Of a DNA stretch of 64,000 bases, positions 11,947 through 23,157 are shown piece by piece (the first letter of the stretch is position 1; every line of letters begins with the position of its first letter). The DNA is from Cladosporium sp. IMV 00045. Its lineage: Eukaryota; Ascomycota; Dothideomycetes; Cladosporiales; Cladosporiaceae. The DNA lies in contig MSJI02000552.1 in the NCBI GenBank assembly GCA_001931905.2, positions 1 to 64,000 on the forward strand, given 5' to 3'. A program made the position numbers and the translations under genes. The notes under the pieces are model-generated. The model was not told where the DNA came from, searched no databases, and worked only from the letters and a program-made list of their open reading frames with translations.

Positions 11947-12737
11947 CTATCGCCTCTTCGCAACTCCAGGCGTCCAACTGTCCGGCTGCCACGTCTCACC
12001 CGGCGCACCTTTCGGCACATTCTTCGCCCAAGGCGCCTCACCCTTCTTCTTCTTCCCCTTCGCCGCAGGAGACGCAGCAGGAGTATCTCTCTCCCTCGTC
12101 TCCCCCCTGAACCGTCCCTCATCCACCTCCTCCCCAGCCACAGCCCTATCCACCTTTCCTTCATCTTCCACAGCGCTCCTCACGCCCTGCTTCTCCTCCG
12201 GCTCCGTCATGGGCGCATAACCAGCAGGATCTCTGGTGCCGATCGCGGGTCCGGTTTGTTGCGTTGAAGGCGCGTCGAGGAAGGATTCCTGCGCCCGCCA
12301 GCGTTCGTCGGCTTGTGCTGCGAGTTCTTTCATGCGCTCTCGACGCGCGACGTCGAAGTGCTGTTCTTGGATCGAGGGGGGTTCGTGGCGCGTGTGTCGG
12401 AGCCATTGGTGCCATTGTGCTGAAAGAATGAGAGTGTCAGTTCATGTGGTTTGGTTTCCTCGAATCCGTCTGCAAGAGATTGTAGGAATGTCTCTGCGAC
12501 TCGTGAGAGAGGGCTTGACTTACGCGAAATCTTCACATCAGCATAATGCCCCTGCCTCGAGTACTTGACTATCCTCCTCAGGCGTTGCGCATTCATGGCG
12601 TCTTTGAATTCCCAGAAAGTGTTTCCCGCCAGGTCGGCGCCGGCCAGGAATTGTCGCCGCCACGGCAGGCGCAGCGCTTTCCATTTCTGCCAGGCTTGTT
12701 TGATTAGCCCGGGGCTTGTGGGTGGGCGTGAGGACAT
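11947..12737 (-). CDS. NDUFAF2 (B17.2L/mimitin)-like complex I assembly factor
   Basis: Two exons, 12737-12524 and 12419-11947, encode 228 residues. Residues 1-72 contain the family pattern with WKALRLPWRR, GNTFWEF and the RRIVKY segment; the second exon opens with PQWHQWLRHTR, the conserved block of the NDUFA12/NDUFAF2 family. NDUFAF2-type proteins are mitochondrial chaperones that act late in assembly of NADH:ubiquinone oxidoreductase. The C-terminal half is acidic and lysine-rich, likely disordered, and makes the protein longer than the human factor. The 104-nt intron has a GTAAGT donor. A CA dinucleotide run sits immediately upstream of the ATG. The structural subunit NDUFA12 is an alternative, but the tail and overall length favour the assembly factor. 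COX19 lies about 460 bp downstream on the same strand. Confidence 0.85.
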
Positions 12738-12741
12738 TGTA

Positions 12742-12760
12742 GTGTGTGTGTGTGTGTGTG
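12742..12760. repeat. GT/CA dinucleotide repeat abutting a start codon
   Basis: A near-perfect GT run on the plus strand. On the coding strand it is a CA run ending about 5 bases before the ATG of the NDUFAF2-like gene, so it lies in the 5' UTR. Confidence 0.9.
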
Positions 12761-13389
12761 TGGGTGTGAGGTTGGGTGGGTAGTAGATGTGTTTGTGAAC
12801 TATTCGTTGATGACCTTCGAGGATTGCATGCGCAGTTCTAGAGGCGATCGGTAATGACGTGAAGCACATTGCGCTGAAGCCGAAGGGGACTCTTCGCCGA
12901 GGGCTGTTTGGCTGACTCGCGAGGAATAGACAACTCCACTTCTGCATCCTCCATCCTGACTCCACCATTCTGCAGGCCGGCCATGTATTATTTCGTCCGG
13001 ATGCCTGTCCATCCGCCCTTCCTATTTGATCGTCACAATATGCCAAGATAACATGAGTCTGAACCGAGACTCGGCCGTAGACATGCTTCCGATTCGAGGT
13101 AAAATCAAACAAATGGCTCGGGATCCATCCACGCATTCTACCCCGCCCTCACCCCGCCCTTGAAACACGGCACTAGATTGATCAGATGGTTCGTTAAGAG
13201 GACAAAGTATAGCGGAATAGGCGGAATGTGGACGCACAGCCTCGGCAGGATAGGGCTTTTGTTTTGTTGTTATATAAAGAAGACAGAGAGCTGGTTGTGA
13301 GAGAGCTTGTAGCTTGACTTCCCTTCCTGTTCGCGGTCGATCACTTCATATACAGATTCGCCAAACAGATATACAGCAAATACAGCATC

Positions 13390-14638
13390 ATGGCAGAAGT
13401 TGAGATCCCAAAGCAATGCAAAGCCGGCGTAGTGGTGAACGAAGGCCCAGACTTCCAAGTCGAGGTGCAGATGGTCGATGTGCCCGAACCCGGTAAATGA
13501 AGTCTTCGTTCTCCCCAGCATCGACACACCTTACTAACTCCAACTCGAGGCCCCAATGAACTCCTCCTCAAACTCAACTGTACCGGCCTCTGCATGAGCG
13601 ACATCCACTTCATGATGAACGACTGGGCCGTCCCACCAATGTCCGCCTGCGGCAACAGATCGGCCGGCCATGAAGGCGCCGGCGTCGTCGTCAAAGTCGG
13701 CGCCAACGTGCAAGGCTGGTCAGTCGGCGACCGCGGCGGCGTCAAGCCCATCTGGGACGTCTGCCACAACTGCGAGCACTGCTACACCGGGCGTGAGAAT
13801 TACTGCCAAAATGCGAAGTACACCGGTCTCGTTGCTGCTGGCACTTATCAGCAGTACATCACTTCGCCGGCGAATTACACGAGCAGGATTCCCGATGGTG
13901 TTCCTGATGAGGTTGCTGGGCCGATTATGTGCTCGGCTAGTACGATGCATAGGGCTTTGATCGAGGCTGATTTGAAGCCGGGCAATTGGGTCGTGTTTCC
14001 TGGCGGTGGCGGTGGTGTTGGCATCCAGGGAATTCAGCTGGCCAAGTAAGTTGTGTTGAGCTGTGTCTCTTTGAAGACGTGTAGCTGACTGGTTTTCTCA
14101 GGGCCATGGGCATGCGAGCAATTGCCATTGATGGAGGCGATGCCAAGCGCGACCTTTGCATGAAGATGGGTGCTGAGGACTTCGTCGATTTCACCAAGGA
14201 AAAGGACGTACCGGCGAAAATCAAGGAGATCGCAGATGGCATTGGAGCCCACGGTGTTCTCGTCACTGCGTACCAGGCCTACAACGGTAAGTACCTCATG
14301 CTGCTCCAATCAAGAGACCTACCTCTGACAATCCCACAGACTCAATCAAATACATCGGCGACCGCATCGGAGGCAGGATCATGTGCATCGCCCTACCTCC
14401 GGCCGGCGCGATCAATCTCGGCACGGATCCCAATTTCTTCGCGTTCAAGAACCTGAAAATCATCGGCACGCTGGTCGGCACTATGCAGGATACGGCTGCC
14501 ACGTTGGATTACGCGAAGAGAGGCATGCTCAAGTCTATTTCGGAGGTCAGAGGTATGAGCCAGATGCCGGAAAGTGTGCAGCAGTTGAGGAGGGGTGAGG
14601 TGGCGGGTAGGGTTGTTATTGATTTTAACAAGGAGTGA
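13390..14638 (+). CDS. zinc-dependent alcohol dehydrogenase (ADH1 type)
   Basis: Cytosolic medium-chain NAD-dependent alcohol dehydrogenase, 360 residues, interconverting alcohols and aldehydes. Exons: 13390-13492, 13550-14045, 14102-14286 and 14340-14638; introns of 57, 56 and 53 nt with canonical ends. Catalytic zinc ligands are visible as Cys49 (CTGLC), the GHE pair at 75-76 and Cys162. The structural zinc set is C106-X2-C109-X2-C112-X7-C120. The cofactor-binding turn reads GGGGGVG rather than the GAAGGLG-like form of yeast Adh1, followed by the IDGGDAKRD segment that selects NAD(H). FTKEKD and the C-terminal GRVVIDF also match the ADH1 family. The exact substrate cannot be told. A TATATAAAG-like element sits at 13270-13280, about 110 bp upstream of the start. 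Confidence 0.93.
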
Positions 14639-14853
14639 TTGTACAAGAGAAGGCAAGCTTCAGCGTAAAGGGTGGCAGGGGAGATGATGTAGTAGTAGAG
14701 GATGATGATTGATGACGCATATGTCGCCGAAGAAGGTCGAGTAGAATCTTTGAAATGAATTGGATTGCAGAACGGATATCGATGTTATGTTTTACTTGTT
14801 TTGATGTAATAGGTGTCTTCAGGCTAAGTGCACGGAGCTTGGAAGGAGGTGCC

Positions 14854-16868
14854 ATGTCGTCTCGTTAAGCGCTGGCCTGGTCTGAGGGCTGGAACGGGCG
14901 GGCAAGTGCCTCGTCCCGCGCGTGTCGCAACTACCACCACCACCAACCGCCAACCGCCAACCTCACCCCATAGCTCTACAATCACTTCCTTCGCAGGCTC
15001 ACCGAAAACTACCGCATTCTCATGTGGAAATAACGCTCGACTGCCCTCGCCGCTGCCTACATGCGAACATCCTTAATCGCCGCGCGCTCGATCGACTGAG
15101 CTACACTCCCCTCAGCCATCCCCAGCACCTACCGACAAGGTGGATTCAGAGACCTCTTCCGTCCATACCACTCCTTCTCTTCGCGACCACACGCCAAGTG
15201 CTCCACCGAAAATAGACGTAGACTCGCACTTCTGCCCCGAGAACGCGCCCGCCAAAGCGCGACAGGACGACCCGTCCTCCGCGACCGAATCCCCACCGCC
15301 CTTCTCCGCCCACAACTTCCCCTCGAGGTACTTCCCGGCGCCTTCGCCTGAGGATCCTTATCGCGCCCTTGTCACCGACTCTGAGGCCTCACACTCGCTT
15401 ACCGCTCTTGCGTCTCCGCCTTCAGGCCCCGCTCCGCCCTTTGAGGAATCAGAATCCGAGCCTCCTACAACACCCGCTGCGCTCGAAGCTGCTGCGAGCT
15501 CTGTTCTTGTCGATACAAAAGCTGCGCTTCCGAGGGATACCAAGGAAGGCCAGGGAAGCAAGGATCTAGACGACGGAGAACCGCCGCCTCCTTATACTGA
15601 GGGTTCCAGTCCGCTAGACGGATTTACGTACGTCATGGCTGCTGCTGGTAGCATTATCACGCAGGTCCAGCAGGGTGGACCTGCTCCAATCAACACTGCG
15701 CTTGGAGGTGAGCCAGCGATGATTCTCCTTTTATGAAAAGTGACAACACTAACTAGATATGCAGGCGCTGATGAAAACATCACATTGGAGCTTCGGTATG
15801 TTTGCGCTGCCAAACCGAGGTGTCGTGTTTTCAGCTGACAGTAATAGTGGCATGCGTTTCACGCTTTCCCGCGACGAACTTCTCACCCTTCCAGAGTTTG
15901 TTCTTCTCTCGCTGTTCCCTAACGGCCTCTTGCCCGATGGACACATGAACAGCTTCCACGATGGAGATGTCTACCCAGTCGACGTAAGCCAGCCCGCTGT
16001 CACCCAAGCCAGCCGATCTTCGGTCTCAATCCGAGAGATCCAGGCAATCATGATCAATCCCGATGTATTTTTATCTGACATAATCTATCATTCGCAGTAT
16101 GACCCCACATCATTACAGTACATGCTTGAATTTTTCCGGCATGTCGCCCAAACAATCCCTCAATCGATCGAGGATGAATCTCAAGAGGAAGCTGGCCAGG
16201 ACCCTTCTGCGCCAAGCACTATGCCCATTGAGCCCATGCAAGGTAACGCCCGCGATATGCTTCAGGACCGTGCCGGAATCATTGTGTTGAGGGAGGACTT
16301 GGACTTTTACTGCATTCCACCGAGGAAGGACATTGAGCAGCATGAGATGATCGAGGTCAAGCGTGCAGCCGGCAAGGCTTTGCTCAAGCAGGATGGCATT
16401 TTCTCAGGCCTTAGGAAGAGCGAAGAACCAGGCACTACTGAACAGCACCTTATTGAGATGTTGACTGCTGGGTAAGTGATGATTTGATGATGATCATGAT
16501 ATTTCATTCGCTAACATTATTTCAGTGGCTTCGACCGCGCTGACACCTGGGGTCACCGCGCCGCCGAGCCCAACAAGGCCGTCGTCTGCTCCATTGCGCT
16601 TGCTCGTCTGCGTACCGACATCCGTGGCGACTCGGCCGCTAACAGCAATGCTGTTGGAATGGCACAAAAGCTGCTTCTTTTCTGGCGCAAGCCTGCAAGG
16701 CGATGCTGGTGGGAAGGTGTTGAGCTCGACAATGTTGAGGGCGTGCAGGGCAAGCTGAAGGTCTGGATCCGAAGAGTCTGGACGCTTGAAATGGTAAGTG
16801 TTGGCGATCACTCAAGAAACGTTTTCGTTTGCTAACGACAACTTCAGAGTGTCATTGGCCTCCGTTAA
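14854..16868 (+). CDS. Whi2-like BTB protein (phosphatase activator family)
   Basis: Regulatory protein related to yeast Whi2, a BTB-fold partner of Psr1/Psr2 phosphatases acting in stress response and nutrient restraint of TORC1. My model has seven exons: 14854-14863, 15126-15707, 15765-15795, 15848-15983, 16098-16471, 16526-16793 and 16848-16868 (473 residues). The first is uncertain: the frame carrying residues 5-197 has no ATG back to its upstream stop, so I use a 10-base exon with a weak GTTAAG donor. Residues 5-195 are Ser/Pro-rich. The BTB region starts near 200 (ENITLELRGMRFTLSRDELL) and includes the YPVDYDPTSLQYMLEF block created by splicing. The C-terminus carries WGHRAAEPNKAV, LLLFWRKPARRCWWEG and ends RRVWTLEMSVIGLR, all strongly conserved in fungal homologues. 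Confidence 0.85.
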
Positions 16869-18523
16869 CGATGATCATTGATCACTCACCTGCTGGCATC
16901 CTGGCTCCGTCAAGTCCCCGACACAATACAACAACGACTGCCCGTGGGACACAGATGCAGCTGCTGTTCTTGCCTCGACAATAATCATAATATTCGACCA
17001 GCACCACGGCACTGGCTCCTATCGCAACGCTTCCAATCCCACAACGCCGCCAGCCTCCGCAGCCCATGCGCTTTATCACCATGGCGCCATCGATCCCGGC
17101 GACCCGGCGACCTCACTTGGGAACAGGAAGGAGATTGTTTCCACCTCGACATATACCCTCATCACATTCTATTTCCGTGTTTCATTTCTGGAGAAGAAGG
17201 ATGGACCTTCCATTTTGTGAATCACATTCGCAACAAAAAGCGGAACTGTGGACTTGGTCGCTTCTACTGGCTTTTTTTTTTCTTTCCCCATTGTTTTCTT
17301 CACTTTGCAAGCAAAAGAGCGCAGCCTATCTGTGTACACGATTGAAAAAGGCGGTTTTGTACTTTTTGCTTTCTGGCCGGCGCATTCTTGGTTCTCTTTG
17401 TCAACCCCCCTTTTTCCTGTTTCCTGTCTTTCTATTCCCTGTCGATCACGAGATTTGGCGAGTGTTGATAGCCTTTTCTTTTTCTGAATTGTTTTCGATA
17501 GCACAGTGTCGTTGTACACATTACTTTCTTCCTGGATTTTTCTCACTTGCGCTGATGAGTGTTTCCCAGACTTTCCAAGCCAATTTAATCCTTGCACGGG
17601 AGGGTTGAGGAAATAGGTGGTAGAGCTGAGTGATGATTGACGGAGATAGATACCCATTAAAAGTACTGGCAGCTGGTGGATGGTGTGGCTTTGATGTCTC
17701 TTGAGAACACGCTTTCGCGCTCACTGTTGCTGGATGCTACTGTGCGTCTTTTCGCAATCGACGTCAGGATGGTACGTTTGGCAATTGCCTCTTCTCATTT
17801 CAAGCTATGGGTCGACCCATAAGCGACATTGCAGCTCCAAGCAGCTATGCTTAGCTCGGAGGCACAGTCCACAATGTCTTCCAGATGTTTTCCTGCGCTG
17901 ACTTCCACTCTGCGGCCTTTCAAATGGATTCGTGGTTGCTCCGACTGGGACGTACACAATTCCTCAGCTTTGACGTTGCGAGCCTTATTATTGGAGTTCG
18001 GAGAGGTTGCCTTGCGTGCCGCTGCGGCGTTCGCTTATGGCACATGCCCGAGGAAAGATCACCTAGACTGTGAGCTCTAGTACTGACAACCGAGACAAGA
18101 GTTCATTCGCACCTCAACAGACTCAGCGCATGTCATTCCGGGAGGCTCGAACATCCAGCGTCTGCAAGTATTAAAGAACATGCTGATCCTTGGCAATTCT
18201 TGCATCCAAGTGACCGGTCAAGCTTGCTCGCCACATCAGGAGAGCTGAAGCAGTGGGAGTACCAGCTGCAAACGGTCAGCTCTCCAATCTCACTCTTTAT
18301 GCAAGCCTTCACCGGCCGATTGGGCACGCGTGCGTCTGGTCAGAATATAACCCCGCCATGTCAGCGGTCGACTTTCGTTTAGTCTTCGCTCACTGACGTC
18401 CGTTCCCCCTTCCACGATATTCTGGCGCCCCATTCATCGACTGCAAGCTCTCGGCCATATCTCTAGGCATACTTTCAACCAAACCGGTACGACAGACTGC
18501 TGTACATCGGTTTGACCTGTAAG
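16869..18523. other. intergenic region
   Basis: No gene is supported. About 17240-17560 is T-rich and full of short frames without family resemblance, consistent with a 3' UTR. The right half is presumably the promoter of the ankyrin gene; I see no defined element. Confidence 0.45.
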
Positions 18524-21500
18524 ATGGATGAAGCTGCGCAATCCTCTTCCAAGGATGAACCACTCTCACAAAAGAAGGCACGTCTTCGGGCCAGCATGGC
18601 TTCATCTGGAAGAGCTCGTCGTTATGATTCACCTCCCCACTCTGATGATGGTGGGCCTTTGAAATCCTATCGACCCGAGGCTTCCAAAAGTTCTAACACC
18701 TTGACAAAGACCATTACGACGAGTCCGCCGAGGCCGTCTTCATTACGGACAATGAGACCGTGCAATCTGATGGTCTCTTGAAAGCTTCTCGCGATGGAAA
18801 TACAGGCAGTGTAAGGCTTCTCCTGCGGCTCGGAGCAGATGTCCACCGCCGAGATGAGAACGGACGCACTGCGCTACATCTCGCACTGTTGTCCAAACAC
18901 TCAAGGATCGCAAATATTTTGCTCAGGTGTGGTGCGGATATAAATGCCCGTGACGACATTGGCAGAACACCCATTCATAACGCATTTGATGGACAGATTT
19001 TGGATGAGGTAGAGTTCCCTTGTCTCTCATATCCTGACGTCAATGCTCGCGACGACGATGGCACAGTACCTCTCCATATTGCAACCATGTCTGGCGCAAA
19101 ACACATGGTCAGGACTCTGTTGTCCCGACGGGCCAACGTCAATTGCCTAGATGACTCTGAGAGCACAGCACTCCACTTTGCCTCTGGGCCAAGACTTCAG
19201 GGTGCTGGACAAGTGGTACAGTTGCTTCTCGAAGCTGGTGCTAGCGTCAATTGCCGAGATTGCAGTGGGAGAGCCTCTTTAATCCACGCAGTGCAAAACG
19301 AGTTTGAGGAGACGGAGACAATTATTAAGCTACTCTTTGAGCATGGAGCCACCGATCTGGGTTCGTGCGAGGGCGAAAATGCCTTGTCGTTGAGCAGACT
19401 TTGCATGAATCAGAAGATCTATACCATGCTTCTGCAGCATGACAAAGAAAACCGAACACTGCAATTGGAAACGCAAGCAGACATCACTGTCATATTTCAG
19501 GACAAATCAGCAACGATGAAGTTCGGGTCCCTGCATGACGACCCAGAACTAGCTTCTGATACACTGTATCAAAAAATTGCGCAAGGTGATGTTGAGACGT
19601 TACAAGGACTTTTGGAGCGACAGATCGATCGCGTCGCCAGCGCAGGTTTCCATTGGCTCAAAGACCTAGTCGACAGTGGCATGGACATGCACGAAATTGC
19701 GGAACTTCTGGTCGATGTGGAATCGCAAACGCCTTGGAAACACTACGAACCCGAGGCCACGTGTAGCCCGCCATGTTCCCCATTCTTTCACCGATCGTCC
19801 TGCATAGATTGTGCGTCTGCAAGACCAAAAGCTTCGTGCAAGATCAGAGAGATCTCAACACCTCCGGAGCAGCGCGACATCATCAAGCGAAAAATCGTCG
19901 AGCAACTCGGTTTCGCGGGAATCGTCCCCGTTTCAAGAGAATCTGCCGAGTGGGACGGGCGCGTGGAATTCGAGCAGCATGGTGGTCTGACAACAGCGTT
20001 TGTGTCCTACAGCACGGTATCATCAGACACGTCTGTTGATAGCTTGCTTCCACAGCTGAAAAGAATCGGTTCTCGGATTCGCAAAGCCCGGGACCTGATG
20101 CATACGCATGGCGTTTGCTGTGATTATTTCACGATTCTACAACGCCCTAGCGATATACGAACAGATTCAACAGTGGTTCTTCGTCACATAGATCTCACAG
20201 TCATTCTTCCATTGCTCATCTTTTTGGAACAAGCCATGCCAGGGCGCATTGCGCAGTTGAATAGACTGCAGAATGCGACTGACAGTTTCCTGGCACTCGC
20301 CCTGCCGGGCCTCATGGCGCCACTCAATTTCGACGTTCCAGAGACGGAGGTCATGAACCGAATCTCTCTTGCCCTACAAGCGTTGTCTGTGGGTCTAATG
20401 TCGTATATTCGAGGACACGCCGGTCCGATCGAGCCCTTCTTTCTGGATACTGTCATACACAATATAGTATTCTTTGCAAGCGGGCACATCCACAGACGGT
20501 CTGCGGAGCCCCAAATCTCAGCGAATTTGGCAGATCTCACTTGCATGTCCAGACTGACAGGCGGCTCCGTGTTGACTTTTGGAAGCCTTGACGAGCATGT
20601 ACAGGCGCTTCCTTTCGATTTGGCCGCTACCCCTGAGGACGTCATCGACACTTGGGGTCCTGCGCGGCTTGTCATGGGCAAGGACTGGACTGGCCCCGAT
20701 AAAGTCCTTAGCATCGAAATTGGCGACGGGATACTATCACGCCCCCCCCCCAAGTCGGCGAGGACGCTGCATTGGCAAGAGTTTTCATCGAACGAAGAAT
20801 CCATGGATGCTTTGGTCGGCAGACGCACTTTTTCATTGCACGAACAACGGCTTATAGGGCTCGTCGATGTCAACGGTGCTTGTCCATTGACACAGCCTGG
20901 CAGCCAAGAAACCGCCGTAGATGCTTGCAGTGAGTCTCTGCATCCGCTCGGTACCACGAGATCAGGATGGTATCCGAAAAACTTCCAGACAGGGCTTGCT
21001 GCTGGCAAATACGTGACGGCCAACGTTGGCGTCGGCTTCGAGAAGCGTGACGGGAGAACAGTGAAAACGCGGTGCTTGAAAAGTTCAGGGATCCGAAACC
21101 GGAGAGTTGTCTGGGTTATCTTGAGGCATATTATGGCCTAGAAGTCAGCTTGTGCACAGGTGTCGCTCATCGAGTGCCACTACGTGTGCTGCTTGCAGAT
21201 GCATTGTCTGCCTCTGTCGACTCATATGGTTCGATCCTTGAAATACCGCATGTCTTTCGGGATGACCTCATTCAAGCATTGCGGAACTCAACATACCGAG
21301 CGTGGTTTTCCTTATTTTCCCAAGAACAAAGCAAATCTGCACTGGAGCTACTAGGTAGCCTCTTGGAGCAATTGAGAGACACAGGGCTTGACAGCCGAGG
21401 CTTTCTCAACATCGCATGGGTACGCCCAGACCAAGTCGGTCACTGTTTCAAACTTCGTTGCGACGACAGCATCAACTTATGGGCGAAAATTCTTGAAGAT

Positions 21501-21965
21501 TCGGATCATTGCGCAACATTCGCTTGCATAACCATGAAGTGCCTGGAGACCGATCATGTTCGTTGTCAAGCAGCCAAAGGCATCCACTGGCGCAGCGTGA
21601 GTGAGACCTTGACAACAGAAGTATGCCGATATGTCGATCACAAGTTCAATCAACGCACGCAACCCGATCAACCCTTCGTTCTTCGAGAGAATGATAAATA
21701 CTGGATTGGCCCTGTCAATTCCGGTTTGATGGCGTCGGTGAGATTGGCCAACTCTCCAACTCTGGAGATCTCTCGCATCTGGCCCAGCGTCCCTGAGAAG
21801 TACATTCATCGACTCATATTCACCTCAAGCTTGCAGAAAAAGCGGCTTCGTGAAAGAGGCGACACCACCGGAGGAATAACGTTCCAAGTGGCTGTTCGTG
21901 CTCGTCAAAGCGGCGAGCGGCAACATGACATGCAAAACGAGATGAGCTCATTGCGTTTGACTTGA
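18524..21965 (+). CDS. ankyrin-repeat protein, reading frame broken near 21065
   Basis: Large protein of unknown role. The start is ATG 18524; exon 1 runs to 18650, a 59-nt intron (GTGGGC, TCTAAC branch site, AAG end) follows, and exon 2 begins at 18710. About six ankyrin repeats span residues 62-260, seen as TALHLAL, TPIHNAF, VPLHIAT and TALHFAS units, each followed by G/A-D/N-V-N-x-x-D turns. The central part has a Cys-rich patch (CSPPCSPFF, CIDCASARPKASC). The frame from exon 2 stops at 21139-21141, but coding-like sequence continues in another frame from about 21060 to 21965, including GLEVSLCTGVAHRV and WVRPDQVGHCF. A single missing base in the GTGAAAACG run near 21061-21069 would reconcile the two. 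This is either a sequencing error or a true frameshift allele. The downstream domain is not one I can name. Confidence 0.7.
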
Positions 21966-22139
21966 CTGAATCATGACATCTAAGCTTTCATTGCGTCTAC
22001 TCTAGATATATCATGCCAACTGACAGTCTATTGCGTGTAATCCATATGCATCAAAGCAGCCAACCATCGCGCTCAATCCAAATACACCCCACGCCCAATC
22101 ACAACATCACCCCTCTACCTCACTCCTCCACTCATCTCT

Positions 22140-22482
22140 CTAACCATGTCCTCCCATTCCCCTCGTCCCGCCCCAAATATCGCCCTGCGCCTGCTTCGCC
22201 GCGTCCTCTTTCACATACCGCCTGAACCTCTCCAATCTGCTCTCTTTGGGTTTCACCCTCGAAACGCCAACACCTTCTGTCATTTGGCCGCCGACAGGTT
22301 TAGGCTCGCGCGTCGAGCTCATGGGTGGGTGCGAGTCGTAGGGTGGGGGTGGATGTGTGGGCTTTCTTGAGGAAGTGGAGCAGCGGTCGGTGAGGAGTTG
22401 TGTGAGTGCTGTTTTGGGGATCTGGTTAGTTGGTTGGTTTGAGGTGCGTTCTGTGGGGATTGGGGGACGTACTTTTCGGCAT
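22140..22482 (-). CDS. small hypothetical protein, 92 residues
   Basis: Two exons, 22482-22473 (10 bases) and 22408-22140, joined by a 64-nt intron with a GTACGT donor, a CTAACC branch site and a CAG acceptor. The product is hydrophilic. Its N-terminal part is Ser/Pro-rich (HPPPPYDSHPP). The C-terminal half is charged and helix-prone (KESRLERFRRYVKEDAAK) and ends GGTRGMGGHG. No family is recognised and there is no signal peptide or membrane segment. The intron geometry and the charged helix argue for a real gene. It lies downstream of NPR3 on the same strand. Confidence 0.5.
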
Positions 22483-23157
22483 GGTTGTGGTGGGGTTGAA
22501 TAGCAAGTATGCGTTTTGTCCGTTTTGTTTTGTTTTGGAGATTGCTGTGGATCGGTGCCCTGTTGTGATGATCTATAATGGGTACCAAGGTCAAGAGTGA
22601 GGGAAGTGTGAAGAACGAAGATACAACCATCCCATCAAGAATGACATGAAGTCCAACATCCACCAGACCCTTACCATCCATCACCAGTCACATGGTCCCC
22701 AAGCAATCAACCAAACATATACCGAACCTTAGATTAGCCTTAGCAGCGAAAAAACCGCCGCTCAAATGTCTCTGAGGTGTGACGTCTGCGCATTAACCCT
22801 GTCATGGGGACTCCGCTTTGCCAAAGTGGGGAAGCCGGGGTTTCTCGTCTTGCAGATCGATGAGATAAGTTTGTGATATTGACTTTCTTGAAGGCGGCGG
22901 CGCATGGCTTTGGGCGAATCGGAGTCTGGGGTAGGAGGGTTTGGGGCGAATTGTTGCGCTCTTGCCGAGCAAAAGGTCTGGCAATTTTTTTCTGTTGGTG
23001 AAATATGTGCCGATGTCGCTGCGGGCTTGTGAATACCACCGCGTGCACGTATTCAGAGATGGATCCCGGCAGTCATGGCTGGAGGTAGTGAAAATTGTGT
23101 CGACGAGGCTGATAGAGGTGCCTCATCCAAATCAATAGTTTTAGCCAGCTGCGACAT
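22483..23157. other. intergenic region
   Basis: A 675-bp gap between the small hypothetical gene and the NPR3 stop codon. Nothing beyond UTR and promoter sequence is evident. Confidence 0.45.

Noticed and set aside
20742..20752. Poly-C run in the ankyrin gene as a second frameshift site
   Set aside because: The frame and domain character continue unbroken across it.
21061..21088. GTGAAA...TTCAG considered as an intron that would fix the ankyrin frame
   Set aside because: At 28 nt it is too short for a fungal spliceosomal intron.
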